A DNA stretch of 64,000 nt from Ruficoccus amylovorans. GTDB lineage: Bacteria > Verrucomicrobiota > Verrucomicrobiia > Opitutales > Cerasicoccaceae. This document shows positions 17,716-26,522 of the stretch, piece after piece. The position numbers and the translations under genes were made by a program. The notes under the pieces are model-generated. The model made no database searches, was not told the origin of the DNA, and saw nothing but the letters and a program-made list of their open reading frames with translations. The stretch's first letter is position 1. Each line of letters begins with the position of its first letter. The DNA is taken from the NCBI RefSeq assembly GCF_014230085.1, contig NZ_JACHVB010000035.1, positions 496,001 to 560,000 of the forward strand. Reading direction: 5' to 3'.

Positions 17716-17734
17716 TGTGGCTGTTACAGTCACA
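17716..17734 (-). promoter_or_regulatory. 19-bp near-perfect palindrome upstream of the PEP-CTERM gene
   Basis: TGTGGCTGTTACAGTCACA has 9-nt arms matching at eight positions around a central T. It lies 56 bp before the ATG at 17660, a normal operator distance. Spacing differs from a CRP site. The regulator is unknown; the LacI protein at 22196 is a candidate. Confidence 0.4.
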
Positions 17735-17781
17735 TCATGGGTAATATCGGTCTGGAGGATTGGATATTCAAGTGAGTCTCA

Positions 17782-19503
17782 TTAAATTTCCTTACATTGT
17801 AGCTTGAGGGTCAGGAAGATGCCTCCGCCGAGGAGCAGGAGCACGGAGCCGAAAGTCGCCAGGATGCCGTGGCCGCTGTCGTTGAAAGGGATGAGCCCGA
17901 ACATCAGGACCGCGCACACCAGCAGGCAGCCGCCCACAATGATCGCCGGGAGTGAGCTGGCCTCGGTCACTTTTCCGGCGGAAATGACTTCGCTCACCTG
18001 GCGTTCCACCCGCAGCCACCCGCTGGCCGTTTGCCGCTGAGTCAGGTGCAGGACGCTGAGGATGCCGACGGGCACCACGACGCCCACGATCAGGTCCACC
18101 AGCGTGCCGTTGGCCTGCGACCAGTCCGCCAGCGGCTGCGTCAGCGTATTGACGAGGAAGCCGTCTTCGCCGAGGCCGATTTTCAGGATGAGGCCGCAGA
18201 CGAAGCTGACCGCCACCGTCACCCAGATCGCCCGCAGGCTGACCCGTTTGCTGAAAAGCCCCCAGATCGTCGGGGCCAGCAGCGGGCCGACCATCAGGCT
18301 GGTCACGGCGACGACGACTTTCTCCGCCCCGCCCAGATAGGGGATGAGCAGGGAGACGCCGATCAGCACCGCCCCGAGGGCGACGGTGAAGCCGCGCCCG
18401 ACCCGCATCAGGTGGCGGTCCGAGGCCGCCGGTTTGAAGAGGCGGCGGTAAAATTCGTCCGTCAGCACGCCCGCGAACACGTTCAACTGCGAGCTGACCA
18501 TGCTCGCCGTGGCCGAGAACATCGCCGCCACCATCAGCCCGACCATCCCGGCGGGCAGGACCGCTCGGCAGGAGAGGATGTAGGCTTGCTGCGGGTCGGC
18601 GTTGGGGTCGATCGTGCGGTAGATCATGGGCGGGAGCAGCCACAGCAGCGGGCTGAAGAGATACAGCCCCCCGAACAGATAGCAGCTTTTTTTCGCGTCG
18701 CGCTCGCTGGAGACGCAGATGAACCGCTGGGCAAAGGCCCACTCGGCCCCGATCATGAAAAAGTGAATCACCACCCAGCCCAGCAGGAAGAACACCGTGT
18801 AGCGCTCACTGGTCAGGGCGAAAAAGCCTTCCGGGGCACGCTCAATAAAGGCTCCGACGCCGCCCACGCTGCCGAAAGCCAGCGGCACGATGAAGATGAC
18901 CGCGAGGTTCAGCACGATGAACTGGAGCACGTCGGTCATGAGCACGGCCCACAGCCCGCCCGCCATCGTGTAGATGACGACAATGCCGCCGAAGATGACA
19001 ATGGCCCACTCCAGCGAAAGGTTGCCGGTGGCGGGGTCGCGCAGCGGGTTGCCCTCCGGCAGCGGCATCATGGCCACGAGCACGATGGAGAGCGAGTAGA
19101 GCGAGACGGCCACGCCCACGATGCGGAAGACCATCATCGCCCAGGTGTAGAACTGCACCGCCGAGGCGCCGAAGCGCAGCTCGATGAACTCGGCCGGTGT
19201 GCGCACGCCGAGGCGTTTCCAGTGGCCGGCCACGAAGTAGCCGACGAGGATCGCGGCCACCCCGTAGCACAGGTTGATGACGACGGCGACCAGCCCGAGC
19301 CGGTAGGCGATCCCGCCCCAGACGACAAACGTCCCGGCGGAGAACATCGTCATGAATGAGCTCAGCCCGGAGGTCCACCACGGGGACTCACCCCCGGCGG
19401 CGAACATGTCGCTGGTGCTCTTGTTCTTGGTGGACAGGAACAGCCCGACCAGGAAAATTCCGGCCAGATAGACGATGAGCACGAAGTAATCGACCGTGTG
19501 CAT
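17782..19503 (-). CDS. SSS-family sodium:solute symporter
   Basis: A 573-residue inner-membrane transporter that uses the sodium gradient to import a solute, here most likely a sugar or uronate released by the neighbouring hydrolase. About 13 hydrophobic segments are visible. Family marks include SDMFAAGGESPWWTSGLSSFMT near the start, the conserved RTPAEFIELRFG, and SATASMVSSQLNVFAGV around residue 335, the sodium-site helix of this family. It lies 56 bp downstream of the GH28-like gene and upstream of the PEP-CTERM gene, all on the minus strand, suggesting one transcript. Confidence 0.9.
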   Translation of the reverse strand: MHTVDYFVLIVYLAGIFLVGLFLSTKNKSTSDMFAAGGESPWWTSGLSSFMTMFSAGTFVVWGGIAYRLGLVAVVINLCYGVAAILVGYFVAGHWKRLGVRTPAEFIELRFGASAVQFYTWAMMVFRIVGVAVSLYSLSIVLVAMMPLPEGNPLRDPATGNLSLEWAIVIFGGIVVIYTMAGGLWAVLMTDVLQFIVLNLAVIFIVPLAFGSVGGVGAFIERAPEGFFALTSERYTVFFLLGWVVIHFFMIGAEWAFAQRFICVSSERDAKKSCYLFGGLYLFSPLLWLLPPMIYRTIDPNADPQQAYILSCRAVLPAGMVGLMVAAMFSATASMVSSQLNVFAGVLTDEFYRRLFKPAASDRHLMRVGRGFTVALGAVLIGVSLLIPYLGGAEKVVVAVTSLMVGPLLAPTIWGLFSKRVSLRAIWVTVAVSFVCGLILKIGLGEDGFLVNTLTQPLADWSQANGTLVDLIVGVVVPVGILSVLHLTQRQTASGWLRVERQVSEVISAGKVTEASSLPAIIVGGCLLVCAVLMFGLIPFNDSGHGILATFGSVLLLLGGGIFLTLKLQCKEI

Positions 19504-19559
19504 GGGGTGGGGGGAAACTACTGCTGAAAAAGGGGAGGCTAAACTGCCGGCGCGGGCAG

Positions 19560-21983
19560 CTATTTCGCCGCGAATTCGAGGGTGTCGAGTTCCAGGCGGT
19601 AGCCGGAGCTGGCCGGGTTTTTGCCAGTGACGGTGGCTTCCAGATCCTGCGACCCGGCGGTGTCGATGTCCAGCTCACCGCAGTCGATGGTCTGGTAGGC
19701 CGGGGCGGGGGCGTAGAAATCGACCGCTTCGGCCACGACTTTGCCGTTGAGCTTGAGGTCGGCCACGCCGCCGTCGGGGCTGGTGCGGATGGTCAGGGTG
19801 AGGGCATACTTGCCGCTCGCAGGCGCAGGCACCTCGTGGACGATGGTGGCACCGGACTGGCTGGCCTCAAGCACGCGGGTGCGGCCGATCTGGCTCCCGG
19901 CGGCGCGGGCGATGAACTGCGGGGCCCCGGCGGCGCGGGACTCGCACTCGCTCAGGACGACGAGCTCGGGGCTGGAGGGCGGAGTGGGCGGCAGGGGCTC
20001 GTTAAAGGCGACATCGGTGACGTAGGCGTTGATGCTGATCTTGTCGGGCGCATCGACGGGCACCCCGGCGTTGACGCACTGGTTGAAGCGCACCGTGCTG
20101 ATCAGGTGCTCCTTGTCGTACCCGGCCAGCCGGATCGTTCCGCCGTTCATGGTGACGTTTTCAAAGAGCAGGCGGTCAATGTTACCGCGGCGGTCGAGGT
20201 AGCCGCTGGCGTTGCTGTAGCGGGTCTTTTCGATGTAGAAGTCAATCGGCTTACCGGCCTTTTCGATGGCGATGTTTTCAAAGCGCAGGTTCGTGATCCA
20301 GGCCCAGTCGGAGTAGTCACTGTAGATGCCCGCTCCGGCGTGCATGAGGATATCGACATTGCGGATGGTGATGTCGCGCCAGAGCTGCCCCTCCATCGAC
20401 GCGCCGATGCGGATGCCGTTACCTGCGGTGGTGTTCCAGATGACGAGGTTGTCGGCCAGGGCATTCTCGGTGATCATCTCGCCGTAGGTCTCGGCGTCGA
20501 GCGAGTGCCAGCCCAGGCCGTCGTCTTCGGCGCGGATGAAGCTGTCGCGCACGACGAAGTTTTTCACCGCGTCAATGTCCACCCCGTCGGTGTTCACGCC
20601 GATGCCGAAGAGGTTCATATGGGTGACCTCGATGTTCTGGGAGTTAATGTAGAGAGTCTGCCACCAACCGTTGAGGCTGCGCAGGCCGATGCCTTCGACG
20701 AGGATGTTTTCGCAGTCCTCAAAGAGGATGCCCGGCTGGCGGTTGCCCTGAGAGGAGTTGCCGGTCGCGTCGAGCACCCCGCGCCCCATCACGCGGACGT
20801 TCTTGACGCCGCGCGCCTCAATGCGCCCGCGCACGAGGGCGTTCGGAGCGAGGTAGATCGTTTGCCCGTCCTTGGGACGGATGGTCCCGGCATTGGTGTA
20901 GCCGGGCTGGTAGAAAACGACAGCCGGATCAGCGGCGTCGGGCACGTCCGTCTCAGCCGGGGTGACGATGATGGCCAGCGGCGTGCGGCCCGGGATTTCG
21001 AGCACGAGCTTGTGCGGCTCGCTTAACGTGAAGCGCAGGGCCTGGCCGATGCGTTCGACTGCGACGCCGTGGCGGGTCGGCTTGAGCGTGTAGGCGCTGA
21101 AGTCGTCCTTGACCATGACATCGACCGTGACCGGCTCGCTCCCGAGCGTGAACATGGCCACGTCGAAGTTAAAGCGATTGGCGCGGACATCGACCGGGTG
21201 CCCGCCCGCCACTACGGCGTAGCGGGGGCTGAGGGGTTCCTTGAAATTACCGGCCAGCGGAACGACGCCGGAGACGGGTGTTTCCGGTTGGCCAGCCGGG
21301 GCGTCGCGCCAGGCGTTGATAGCGGCGGCTTCGTCCGAGGGCGTGTACTCGATGACGAGCCGGGGCGCGCCTGAGAGGAAGCGGAACACGCTACGCTGGG
21401 GGCCTTCAGTCCCGAGTTTGATAAGAAAGGAAACGTCGTTCCCCAGCGATTCTTGCACCGCCTGCGCCAGGGGCTCGCTGGAAAACGACAAAGCCTGTCC
21501 CGTGGCGGCTTCGGCCGGGTTGGCCTCGACGGTGGCCAGGCAAGGGCCGAAGTCGCCGCCGACGGTGGTCCACGGGTTGCCGCTGTTGCTGCGCAGCCAG
21601 TCAACGCTGGCTTCGTCAAAAGAGCGGGCGAGTTTGTAAACGCCGACTTGTGCCACTTGCGAGGCGCTGCCGCCGCCCGCTACGTCCCGCTCCTTGATGT
21701 CGAGCACGAGCTGGGCGCTCACGATGGTGGCACCCTTGAGTTCGGGCGCGTTCAGGTCGAAGGCAAGCACGCCGCGAAAGGCGTCGCCGTGCTGGGCGGT
21801 GTTACCGACGATGAAAAGCTCGTTCGTGGTGTTGCGGCACTTCTCGGCCGACATGGTCGAGCGGATGAAGCCGTCTGCGACCGGGCTGAGGGAAAGCGTC
21901 TCGGCGGAGCTGATTCCCGCCGCCGTCAGGCATAAGGAGTTTATCACAAGCATCTTCAGCGTATGGGTTTTTCGGGAAAACAT
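19560..21983 (-). CDS. Secreted GH28-like parallel beta-helix glycosidase with DNRLRE and C-terminal binding domains
   Basis: A predicted exported polysaccharide hydrolase of 807 residues. A signal peptide (MLVINSLCLTAAGISSAE; start at 21983 or at the ATG ten codons later) leads into a DNRLRE domain (~30-190). A beta-helix (~290-600) then carries polygalacturonase-type motifs: NTDGVD, AEDDGLGW, and GNGIRIGASM where classic enzymes have GHG and RIK. The last ~150 residues look like a carbohydrate-binding sandwich (GKYALTLTIRTSPDGG). Motif changes suggest a substrate other than plain polygalacturonan. Divergent from a LacI regulator, co-directional with an SSS symporter. Confidence 0.82.
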   Translation of the reverse strand: MFSRKTHTLKMLVINSLCLTAAGISSAETLSLSPVADGFIRSTMSAEKCRNTTNELFIVGNTAQHGDAFRGVLAFDLNAPELKGATIVSAQLVLDIKERDVAGGGSASQVAQVGVYKLARSFDEASVDWLRSNSGNPWTTVGGDFGPCLATVEANPAEAATGQALSFSSEPLAQAVQESLGNDVSFLIKLGTEGPQRSVFRFLSGAPRLVIEYTPSDEAAAINAWRDAPAGQPETPVSGVVPLAGNFKEPLSPRYAVVAGGHPVDVRANRFNFDVAMFTLGSEPVTVDVMVKDDFSAYTLKPTRHGVAVERIGQALRFTLSEPHKLVLEIPGRTPLAIIVTPAETDVPDAADPAVVFYQPGYTNAGTIRPKDGQTIYLAPNALVRGRIEARGVKNVRVMGRGVLDATGNSSQGNRQPGILFEDCENILVEGIGLRSLNGWWQTLYINSQNIEVTHMNLFGIGVNTDGVDIDAVKNFVVRDSFIRAEDDGLGWHSLDAETYGEMITENALADNLVIWNTTAGNGIRIGASMEGQLWRDITIRNVDILMHAGAGIYSDYSDWAWITNLRFENIAIEKAGKPIDFYIEKTRYSNASGYLDRRGNIDRLLFENVTMNGGTIRLAGYDKEHLISTVRFNQCVNAGVPVDAPDKISINAYVTDVAFNEPLPPTPPSSPELVVLSECESRAAGAPQFIARAAGSQIGRTRVLEASQSGATIVHEVPAPASGKYALTLTIRTSPDGGVADLKLNGKVVAEAVDFYAPAPAYQTIDCGELDIDTAGSQDLEATVTGKNPASSGYRLELDTLEFAAK

Positions 21984-22030
21984 TGGGGTGGTGGTTAAAG
22001 TGTAAGGGTTGGCTGTCCCCGTACTATCGC

Positions 22031-22048
22031 CCACCCGGGCCGGGGTGG
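22031..22048. promoter_or_regulatory. Weak inverted repeat between the GH28-like gene and lacI
   Basis: CCACCCGGGCCGGGGTGG: arms CCACCC and GGGTGG around a 6-bp centre, in the 212-bp divergent region. The location suits an operator for the adjacent LacI protein, but GC-rich inverted repeats are expected by chance here. Confidence 0.2.
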
Positions 22049-22195
22049 AAACTTCAGTGCTGTTGTTACTGTCCCATTGCCGAGGGCGATTCGGAGCGGG
22101 TTTTCGTCGAATAGCAGGCGGCATGAGGCTTGGATGGGAGGAGCTGAGGCCAGAATGCGTTTGACCACGGGCCGGGTCTGGACAGCATTTTTGCC

Positions 22196-23272
22196 ATGCC
22201 CACTGCCCCGGGACATCCCGAGTCCGACCCACCCCCTGCCGTGTCCCTGCGCTACATCGCGGAGCGGGTTGGTGTGTCGCGTATGACCGTTTCCCGGGCT
22301 TTCAAGCCGGACTCCTCCGTGAAGCCCGAGCTGCGCGAAAAAATCCTCCGCGTGGCGAAGGAGTTGGGCTACGAACCGGACGCCATGGTCAGCGAACTGA
22401 TGACCAGCTTCGCCCACCGCCGGCCGGTCAATTTTCAGGAAACCTTTGCCGCGCTGTGGTGGCCCCGGCGCTGGTACAACCTCAAGGTGAAGTCCGACTT
22501 CGACGCGGATATTTTTCGCGGGCTGAACGAAGGGGCGCAACTTCATGGGCGCACGATTGACCACATCGTGTTGACCGAGGAGATGACTCCGCGCGTGCTG
22601 ATGCGGATGCTCCACGCCCGCAACATCCAGGGGGTGATCCTGACCCCGCCGCTGCCGGCCAATACCCCGGCTCCGGCCCTGGACTGGGAGCACCTGAGCG
22701 CGGTCAGCGTCGGCAGTTCCCTTAGGGAGCCCGCCCTGAACCGGGCGCAGGCGAGCCATTACCAGGGGGCCGTGCTGGCGCTGCGCAATCTCGACCGCCT
22801 CGGGTACAAGCGTCCGTGCCTGCTCGTCCGGACAGATCTGGAGGAGCGCATGAACCGCGCCTACTCGGCCGCATTTCTGGGCTGGGGGCACGCGCCCGAG
22901 CGCGTCTGGCGTCAGGCTGAGCCGGACCCGGCCGCCCTGGCCGACTGGCTGCGGCGAATGGAGCCGGATGTTGTTATTGGCGACTGCGACAAGTGGATCA
23001 ATGACCCGCCGTTGAAGGATTCGGGTTGCGACTATATTTCGCTGGACGTGCGCGAGTGGGAGGGGCCGATTGCGGGTATCTACCAGAGCACGGCCCGTAT
23101 CGCCATGTGCGCGGTCGATCTGCTGATTCGCGCCCGCCTGATGCACGAGCACGGTGTGCCTTCGGAGCCGCTTGTCATGCTCACGACCGGTATCTGGCAC
23201 GAGGGAAAAAGCCTCCGCTCGCGGCAGGGCAAACGGCGGGCTGCCTCCCGTCCGGTTTTTAAAAGTGCCTGA
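22196..23272 (+). CDS. LacI-family transcriptional regulator
   Basis: DNA-binding sugar-responsive regulator of 358 residues. The LacI helix-turn-helix is SLRYIAERVGVSRMTVSRAF (residues ~17-36), followed by the hinge region REKILRVAKELGYEPDAMV. The periplasmic-binding-protein-like sensor domain follows, but it lacks the usual ~60-70 residue pattern after the hinge: LMTSFAHRRPVNFQETFAALW replaces the common KRRTxTIGVxxP, a divergence seen in verrucomicrobial LacI proteins. It is divergent from the GH28-like gene and likely controls that transcript. Its stop is followed by the 23.3-kb repeat. Confidence 0.9.
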   Translation: MPTAPGHPESDPPPAVSLRYIAERVGVSRMTVSRAFKPDSSVKPELREKILRVAKELGYEPDAMVSELMTSFAHRRPVNFQETFAALWWPRRWYNLKVKSDFDADIFRGLNEGAQLHGRTIDHIVLTEEMTPRVLMRMLHARNIQGVILTPPLPANTPAPALDWEHLSAVSVGSSLREPALNRAQASHYQGAVLALRNLDRLGYKRPCLLVRTDLEERMNRAYSAAFLGWGHAPERVWRQAEPDPAALADWLRRMEPDVVIGDCDKWINDPPLKDSGCDYISLDVREWEGPIAGIYQSTARIAMCAVDLLIRARLMHEHGVPSEPLVMLTTGIWHEGKSLRSRQGKRRAASRPVFKSA

Positions 23273-23290
23273 GCCGAAGCGCGTTCTTTT

Positions 23291-23403
23291 TTAACCACAG
23301 AGGGCACGAAAGACACAGAGTTTTTTTGAAGGAACGAAGTTCCGTCTCAAAAGTTTTTTGGGGAGAGCGCGAGAGGATTTTTTTTCAAAAAACACCCTCT
23401 CGC
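23291..23403. repeat. CACAGAG repeat plus bidirectional hairpin between lacI and GH29
   Basis: TTAACCACAGAGGGCACGAA (23291-23310) and AGACACAGAGTTTTTTT form the dispersed motif. GGAAC-GAA-GTTCC (23331-23343) is a small hairpin. GCGAGAGG (23369-23376) pairs with CCTCTCGC (23396-23403) over a T8/A6 core, giving a hairpin that can end transcripts from both sides of this convergent junction. Confidence 0.7.
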
Positions 23404-23444
23404 ATAACCCTCAAATCTACTTTGAACCAATAATCGCCGCCGGG

Positions 23445-25244
23445 CTATTTGTGTACGCGCAGTTCGAGAGCGGCGAGTTCGGCAGGCTGCCAGCCTTCGG
23501 GCAGGGGTTCGAGGGTGAGCCGGAACGTGCCGGGGCGGGGGAGGGGGAGTTGTCCGAGCGGGGACATCCCCGGTACGGTCCCGCCGGGGATGGCGACTTC
23601 CTGCGACTCCTCGCCGATGCTGACCCGGAGCCGGGCTTCGGCTGGGGCCGTGAGCCAGTCGGCGGAGATTTCGACCGTGCCTGCCGTGGCGCTTTCAAAG
23701 TCCCAACTGAGGTGCGTTTGCGGGTCGGTCCACTCGCGGATGGCGGGGCGGTCGGCGTCGAGGTCGAGCACGGCCTGACCGCCGTAGGAGCGGTTGTGCA
23801 GGCTGGCCTGCCAGGCGGGGAGGCAAATGCGTCCGTCGCTGGCGGGACGGGGGAGGGAGGAGAGGATTTTTAACTCCCCCTTCAGGCGGAGCCGGACGAC
23901 GCTGACGTCTGCGTCGGGCGCGTCGAGCGGGACGAGGATGAGCGCGTCGTTGCCCTGACGGGCGGTTTTCAACGGTTCACCTCCGGCCAGAAGTCGTGCC
24001 TCGGCGATCTCCGAACACAGGCCGGGGACGGGCAGCGAGCCGTTGCGCGGCCAGCGGAAAACATGCAGATAAAGGAAGGTCTGGCCGTTGTGGTCGCGAC
24101 GGGTGCAGCGGCCCCACGGGAGTTTGGCAAAGGGGCTGGCATGCGCGTCGTCGATGGACTCGGCGTTGGTGTCCATCCAGCGCCCGACCGCCTCCAGTCG
24201 CTCGCGGCAGGGGGTGGGGATGCGGCCCTGACCGTCGGGGCCGATGTTGAGGAGGAAGTTGCCGCCCTTGGAGACGGTGTCCACCAGTTGGCGGATGAGG
24301 GTGCGGGGGGATTTCCAGTTGTGGTCGTGCTCCTTATAGCCCCAGGTGTCGTTGACGGTCATACAGACCTCGAAGTCGCGCCCCTTTAGCCCGGTGGCGG
24401 GGATGAACTGCTCGGGCGTCTCGGTGTCGCCGCTGAAGGCGTTCGGACGGTCGGGGTCGAGGAGACGGTTGTTGGTGATGATGCCGGGCTGGAGCCGCAG
24501 CAGGTCGCGGAAGGCGGCGGCGTGCTCCGGGGTCATTCCGATGGGCGTGTCCCACCAGAAAATGTCAATCGGTCCGTAGCGGGTCAGTAATTCGGACACC
24601 TGTGGCAGGGCGATATTCTTTAAATACGCGTCGAAGTCCCCCTCTTGTGCCGGGTCCCAGCGGCCCGCGCCGGGGGTGCCGCCGGACCAGGGTGCGGTGG
24701 GGTCGTTTCTGCCGTTGAAGGCCGCTCCGCCGGGGTGGGTCCAGTCCTGAGCTTGCGAATAGTAAAGGCCGAAGCGGATGCCCCGGCGGGCACAAGCGGC
24801 GGCCAACTCGGCCACCACGTCGCGGCCAAAGGGAGCCCCGTCCACGATATTATAGTCGCTGACGGCGGACTTGAACATGGCGAATCCGTCGTGGTGCTTG
24901 GTGGTGAAAATAAGGTACTTCTGTCCCGTGCGTTCGGCGAGGGCGGCCCAGTCGTCGGCGTCGAATTCGACCGGATTGAAACCGCGGGCGACGCGGGCGT
25001 AGTCGGCGACAGGGATTTGGGCATTGTACATGATCCACTCGCCCACGCCGTGGCCGATACCGTCGTCAATGCGTTTGCCGCGCCATTGCCCGCCGAGCAG
25101 AGAGTAGGGACCCCAGTGGATGAACATGCCGAAGCGCACCCGCCGCCACCAGGCCAGCCGACGGGCCTCAGCGTTTGCCACCGGGGCAGGGGTTGTGTGG
25201 CGGGCCGGGGTGGCGGTTTCGTTCAGGGTGGCGTTCATGGTCAT
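23445..25244 (-). CDS. Alpha-L-fucosidase (GH29)
   Basis: Retaining exo-fucosidase that removes terminal alpha-L-fucose from glycans. The 599-residue protein begins with a short linker and no signal peptide, so it appears cytoplasmic. The catalytic TIM barrel starts RFGMFIHWGPYSLLGGQW and shows YLIFTTKHHDGFAMF, FGLYYS, the nucleophile region IDIFWWDTPIG, and GGNFLLNIGPDGQG. A C-terminal beta domain follows from ~residue 400. ATG 25242-25244 (MTMNATLNE) or the next ATG two codons later are both possible. Divergent from a LacI gene across 215 bp of AT-rich DNA. A cytoplasmic fucosidase implies uptake of fucosylated oligosaccharides. Confidence 0.9.
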   Translation of the reverse strand: MTMNATLNETATPARHTTPAPVANAEARRLAWWRRVRFGMFIHWGPYSLLGGQWRGKRIDDGIGHGVGEWIMYNAQIPVADYARVARGFNPVEFDADDWAALAERTGQKYLIFTTKHHDGFAMFKSAVSDYNIVDGAPFGRDVVAELAAACARRGIRFGLYYSQAQDWTHPGGAAFNGRNDPTAPWSGGTPGAGRWDPAQEGDFDAYLKNIALPQVSELLTRYGPIDIFWWDTPIGMTPEHAAAFRDLLRLQPGIITNNRLLDPDRPNAFSGDTETPEQFIPATGLKGRDFEVCMTVNDTWGYKEHDHNWKSPRTLIRQLVDTVSKGGNFLLNIGPDGQGRIPTPCRERLEAVGRWMDTNAESIDDAHASPFAKLPWGRCTRRDHNGQTFLYLHVFRWPRNGSLPVPGLCSEIAEARLLAGGEPLKTARQGNDALILVPLDAPDADVSVVRLRLKGELKILSSLPRPASDGRICLPAWQASLHNRSYGGQAVLDLDADRPAIREWTDPQTHLSWDFESATAGTVEISADWLTAPAEARLRVSIGEESQEVAIPGGTVPGMSPLGQLPLPRPGTFRLTLEPLPEGWQPAELAALELRVHK

Positions 25245-25341
25245 TACAGTGGGAGGTTGGGCACTCAAGTGCAGTTGCATGCTGCGTACTTCTGGTTTGG
25301 GCGAAGTGCTCCCGTGCAGATCGCCATCTTGGAATGAAAGT

Positions 25342-25378
25342 AAAATATTATTTTCGTTATTTCAACTAAAAGTTTTAG
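25342..25378. promoter_or_regulatory. Two perfect palindromes in the AT-rich fucosidase/lacI intergenic region
   Basis: AAAATATTATTTT (25342-25354) and CTAAAAGTTTTAG (25366-25378) are both perfect with a single central base. They lie about 100-135 bp before the fucosidase start and 80-120 bp before lacI. Paired operators in a divergent control region are expected for a LacI regulator. Low-complexity AT DNA makes chance palindromes easier. Confidence 0.35.
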
Positions 25379-25459
25379 CATATTTTTCTTAATTCATTGT
25401 TAACTATTTGATTATGGATAAGCATTAATTTCACGAAAGTACTTGCGTAAATTTAAAAA

Positions 25460-26509
25460 ATGGTTCACGTTCCTGACATGGTTTCACTGAACAGGATCTC
25501 GGAGATTTGCGGCGTTTCGCTGGGAACCGTCTCCAAGGCTCTCAGCGGCAAGCCGGGTGTCGGCGACGCCACTCGCGAGCGTATCCTGAGTGTTGCCCGC
25601 GAGCACAATTACCGCCCGAACCGGCTGGTTCACGCTATCCAGCGGGGCCGGAGCATGATGGTTGGGGTGACGTGCAGTCAGTTCGATGATGAGTTTGCCG
25701 GAAATATCGTGGCGGGCATGTTCGAGGCCCTTTATCAGGACCACTACGACGCCATGGTCATCCAGTGGGAGCGCAGCGTGCAGGACGGCGTCCGCGCGCT
25801 GAGCAATCTGGCCGGACGCCGCGTTGACGGTATTTTGATGTTCCCCCCGGCGGCTTACCCCGAGGGAGCCTACCTGGATGAGCTTCGCTCTTTTCCCAAT
25901 CCCATCGTGGTGGTGGACCAGACCTGGCCCGGCTGTGGTTACGACCTGGTCGGTAGTCAGGACGTGGAGGGGGCGTTCGCCGCGACCGAGCACCTGATCG
26001 AGCTCGGCCACCGCCGGATCGCCCACCTGGGCTTTTTGCACGGGAGCACCGGCCGGGATCGCCTGAAGGGTTTTCAGGACGCGATGATTCGCCACGGCGT
26101 GGCTATTCACGAAAAGTGGTTGCGCGACTTGCAATCCTACCCCTCGGAGGAACCTTACGCGTTGACCCGTGAACTGCTTTCCGGCCCCGACCGGCCAACC
26201 GCCATCATGGCCTTCAACGACGAAGTGGCCCTGCAGGCGCTCGCTGCCGCCGCCGACCTGGGGTTAAGCGTGCCGGGAGATTTGTCGATTACTGGATTTG
26301 GTGACCTGAGCGTTGTGCGCCACGTGCGCCCGCAGATAACCACCGTTACGCAGGACCCCCGCGAGATCGGTCGCCGCGCCGCGAAGCTTTTGATCAAACG
26401 CATCGAAGAAAAACACGAAAACCAAGCGGCCCCTGCGGCAATGCAGGACCGGTTGCCCGCGCGCCTGCTTGTGCGCCAGTCAACGGGTCCATGCCCGACG
26501 GCCACCTAA
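25460..26509 (+). CDS. LacI-family transcriptional regulator heading a glycosidase operon
   Basis: A 349-residue LacI-type regulator. The N-terminal HTH is SLNRISEICGVSLGTVSKAL, then a standard hinge (RERILSVAREHNYRPNRLV), GRSMMVGVTCSQFDDEFAGN at the start of the effector domain, and the conserved tail ITTVTQDPREIGRRAAKLL. It begins at ATG 25460 directly after poly-A, without a Shine-Dalgarno sequence; ATG 25478 is an alternative. Only 13 bp separate it from the pseudopilin gene, so it lies at the head of a five-gene operon and probably autoregulates it. Divergent from the GH29 gene. Confidence 0.92.
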   Translation: MVHVPDMVSLNRISEICGVSLGTVSKALSGKPGVGDATRERILSVAREHNYRPNRLVHAIQRGRSMMVGVTCSQFDDEFAGNIVAGMFEALYQDHYDAMVIQWERSVQDGVRALSNLAGRRVDGILMFPPAAYPEGAYLDELRSFPNPIVVVDQTWPGCGYDLVGSQDVEGAFAATEHLIELGHRRIAHLGFLHGSTGRDRLKGFQDAMIRHGVAIHEKWLRDLQSYPSEEPYALTRELLSGPDRPTAIMAFNDEVALQALAAAADLGLSVPGDLSITGFGDLSVVRHVRPQITTVTQDPREIGRRAAKLLIKRIEEKHENQAAPAAMQDRLPARLLVRQSTGPCPTAT

Positions 26510-26522
26510 CCCCGACACCCCC

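Noticed and set aside
17716-17734. CRP-like TGTG...CACA site
   Set aside because: Half-sites are three bases too far apart for a CRP consensus; kept only as an unknown palindrome.
18031-19359. 442-codon plus-strand frame opposite the SSS symporter
   Set aside because: Composition (His/Asp/Arg/Ala repeats) is typical of an antisense shadow of a hydrophobic protein.
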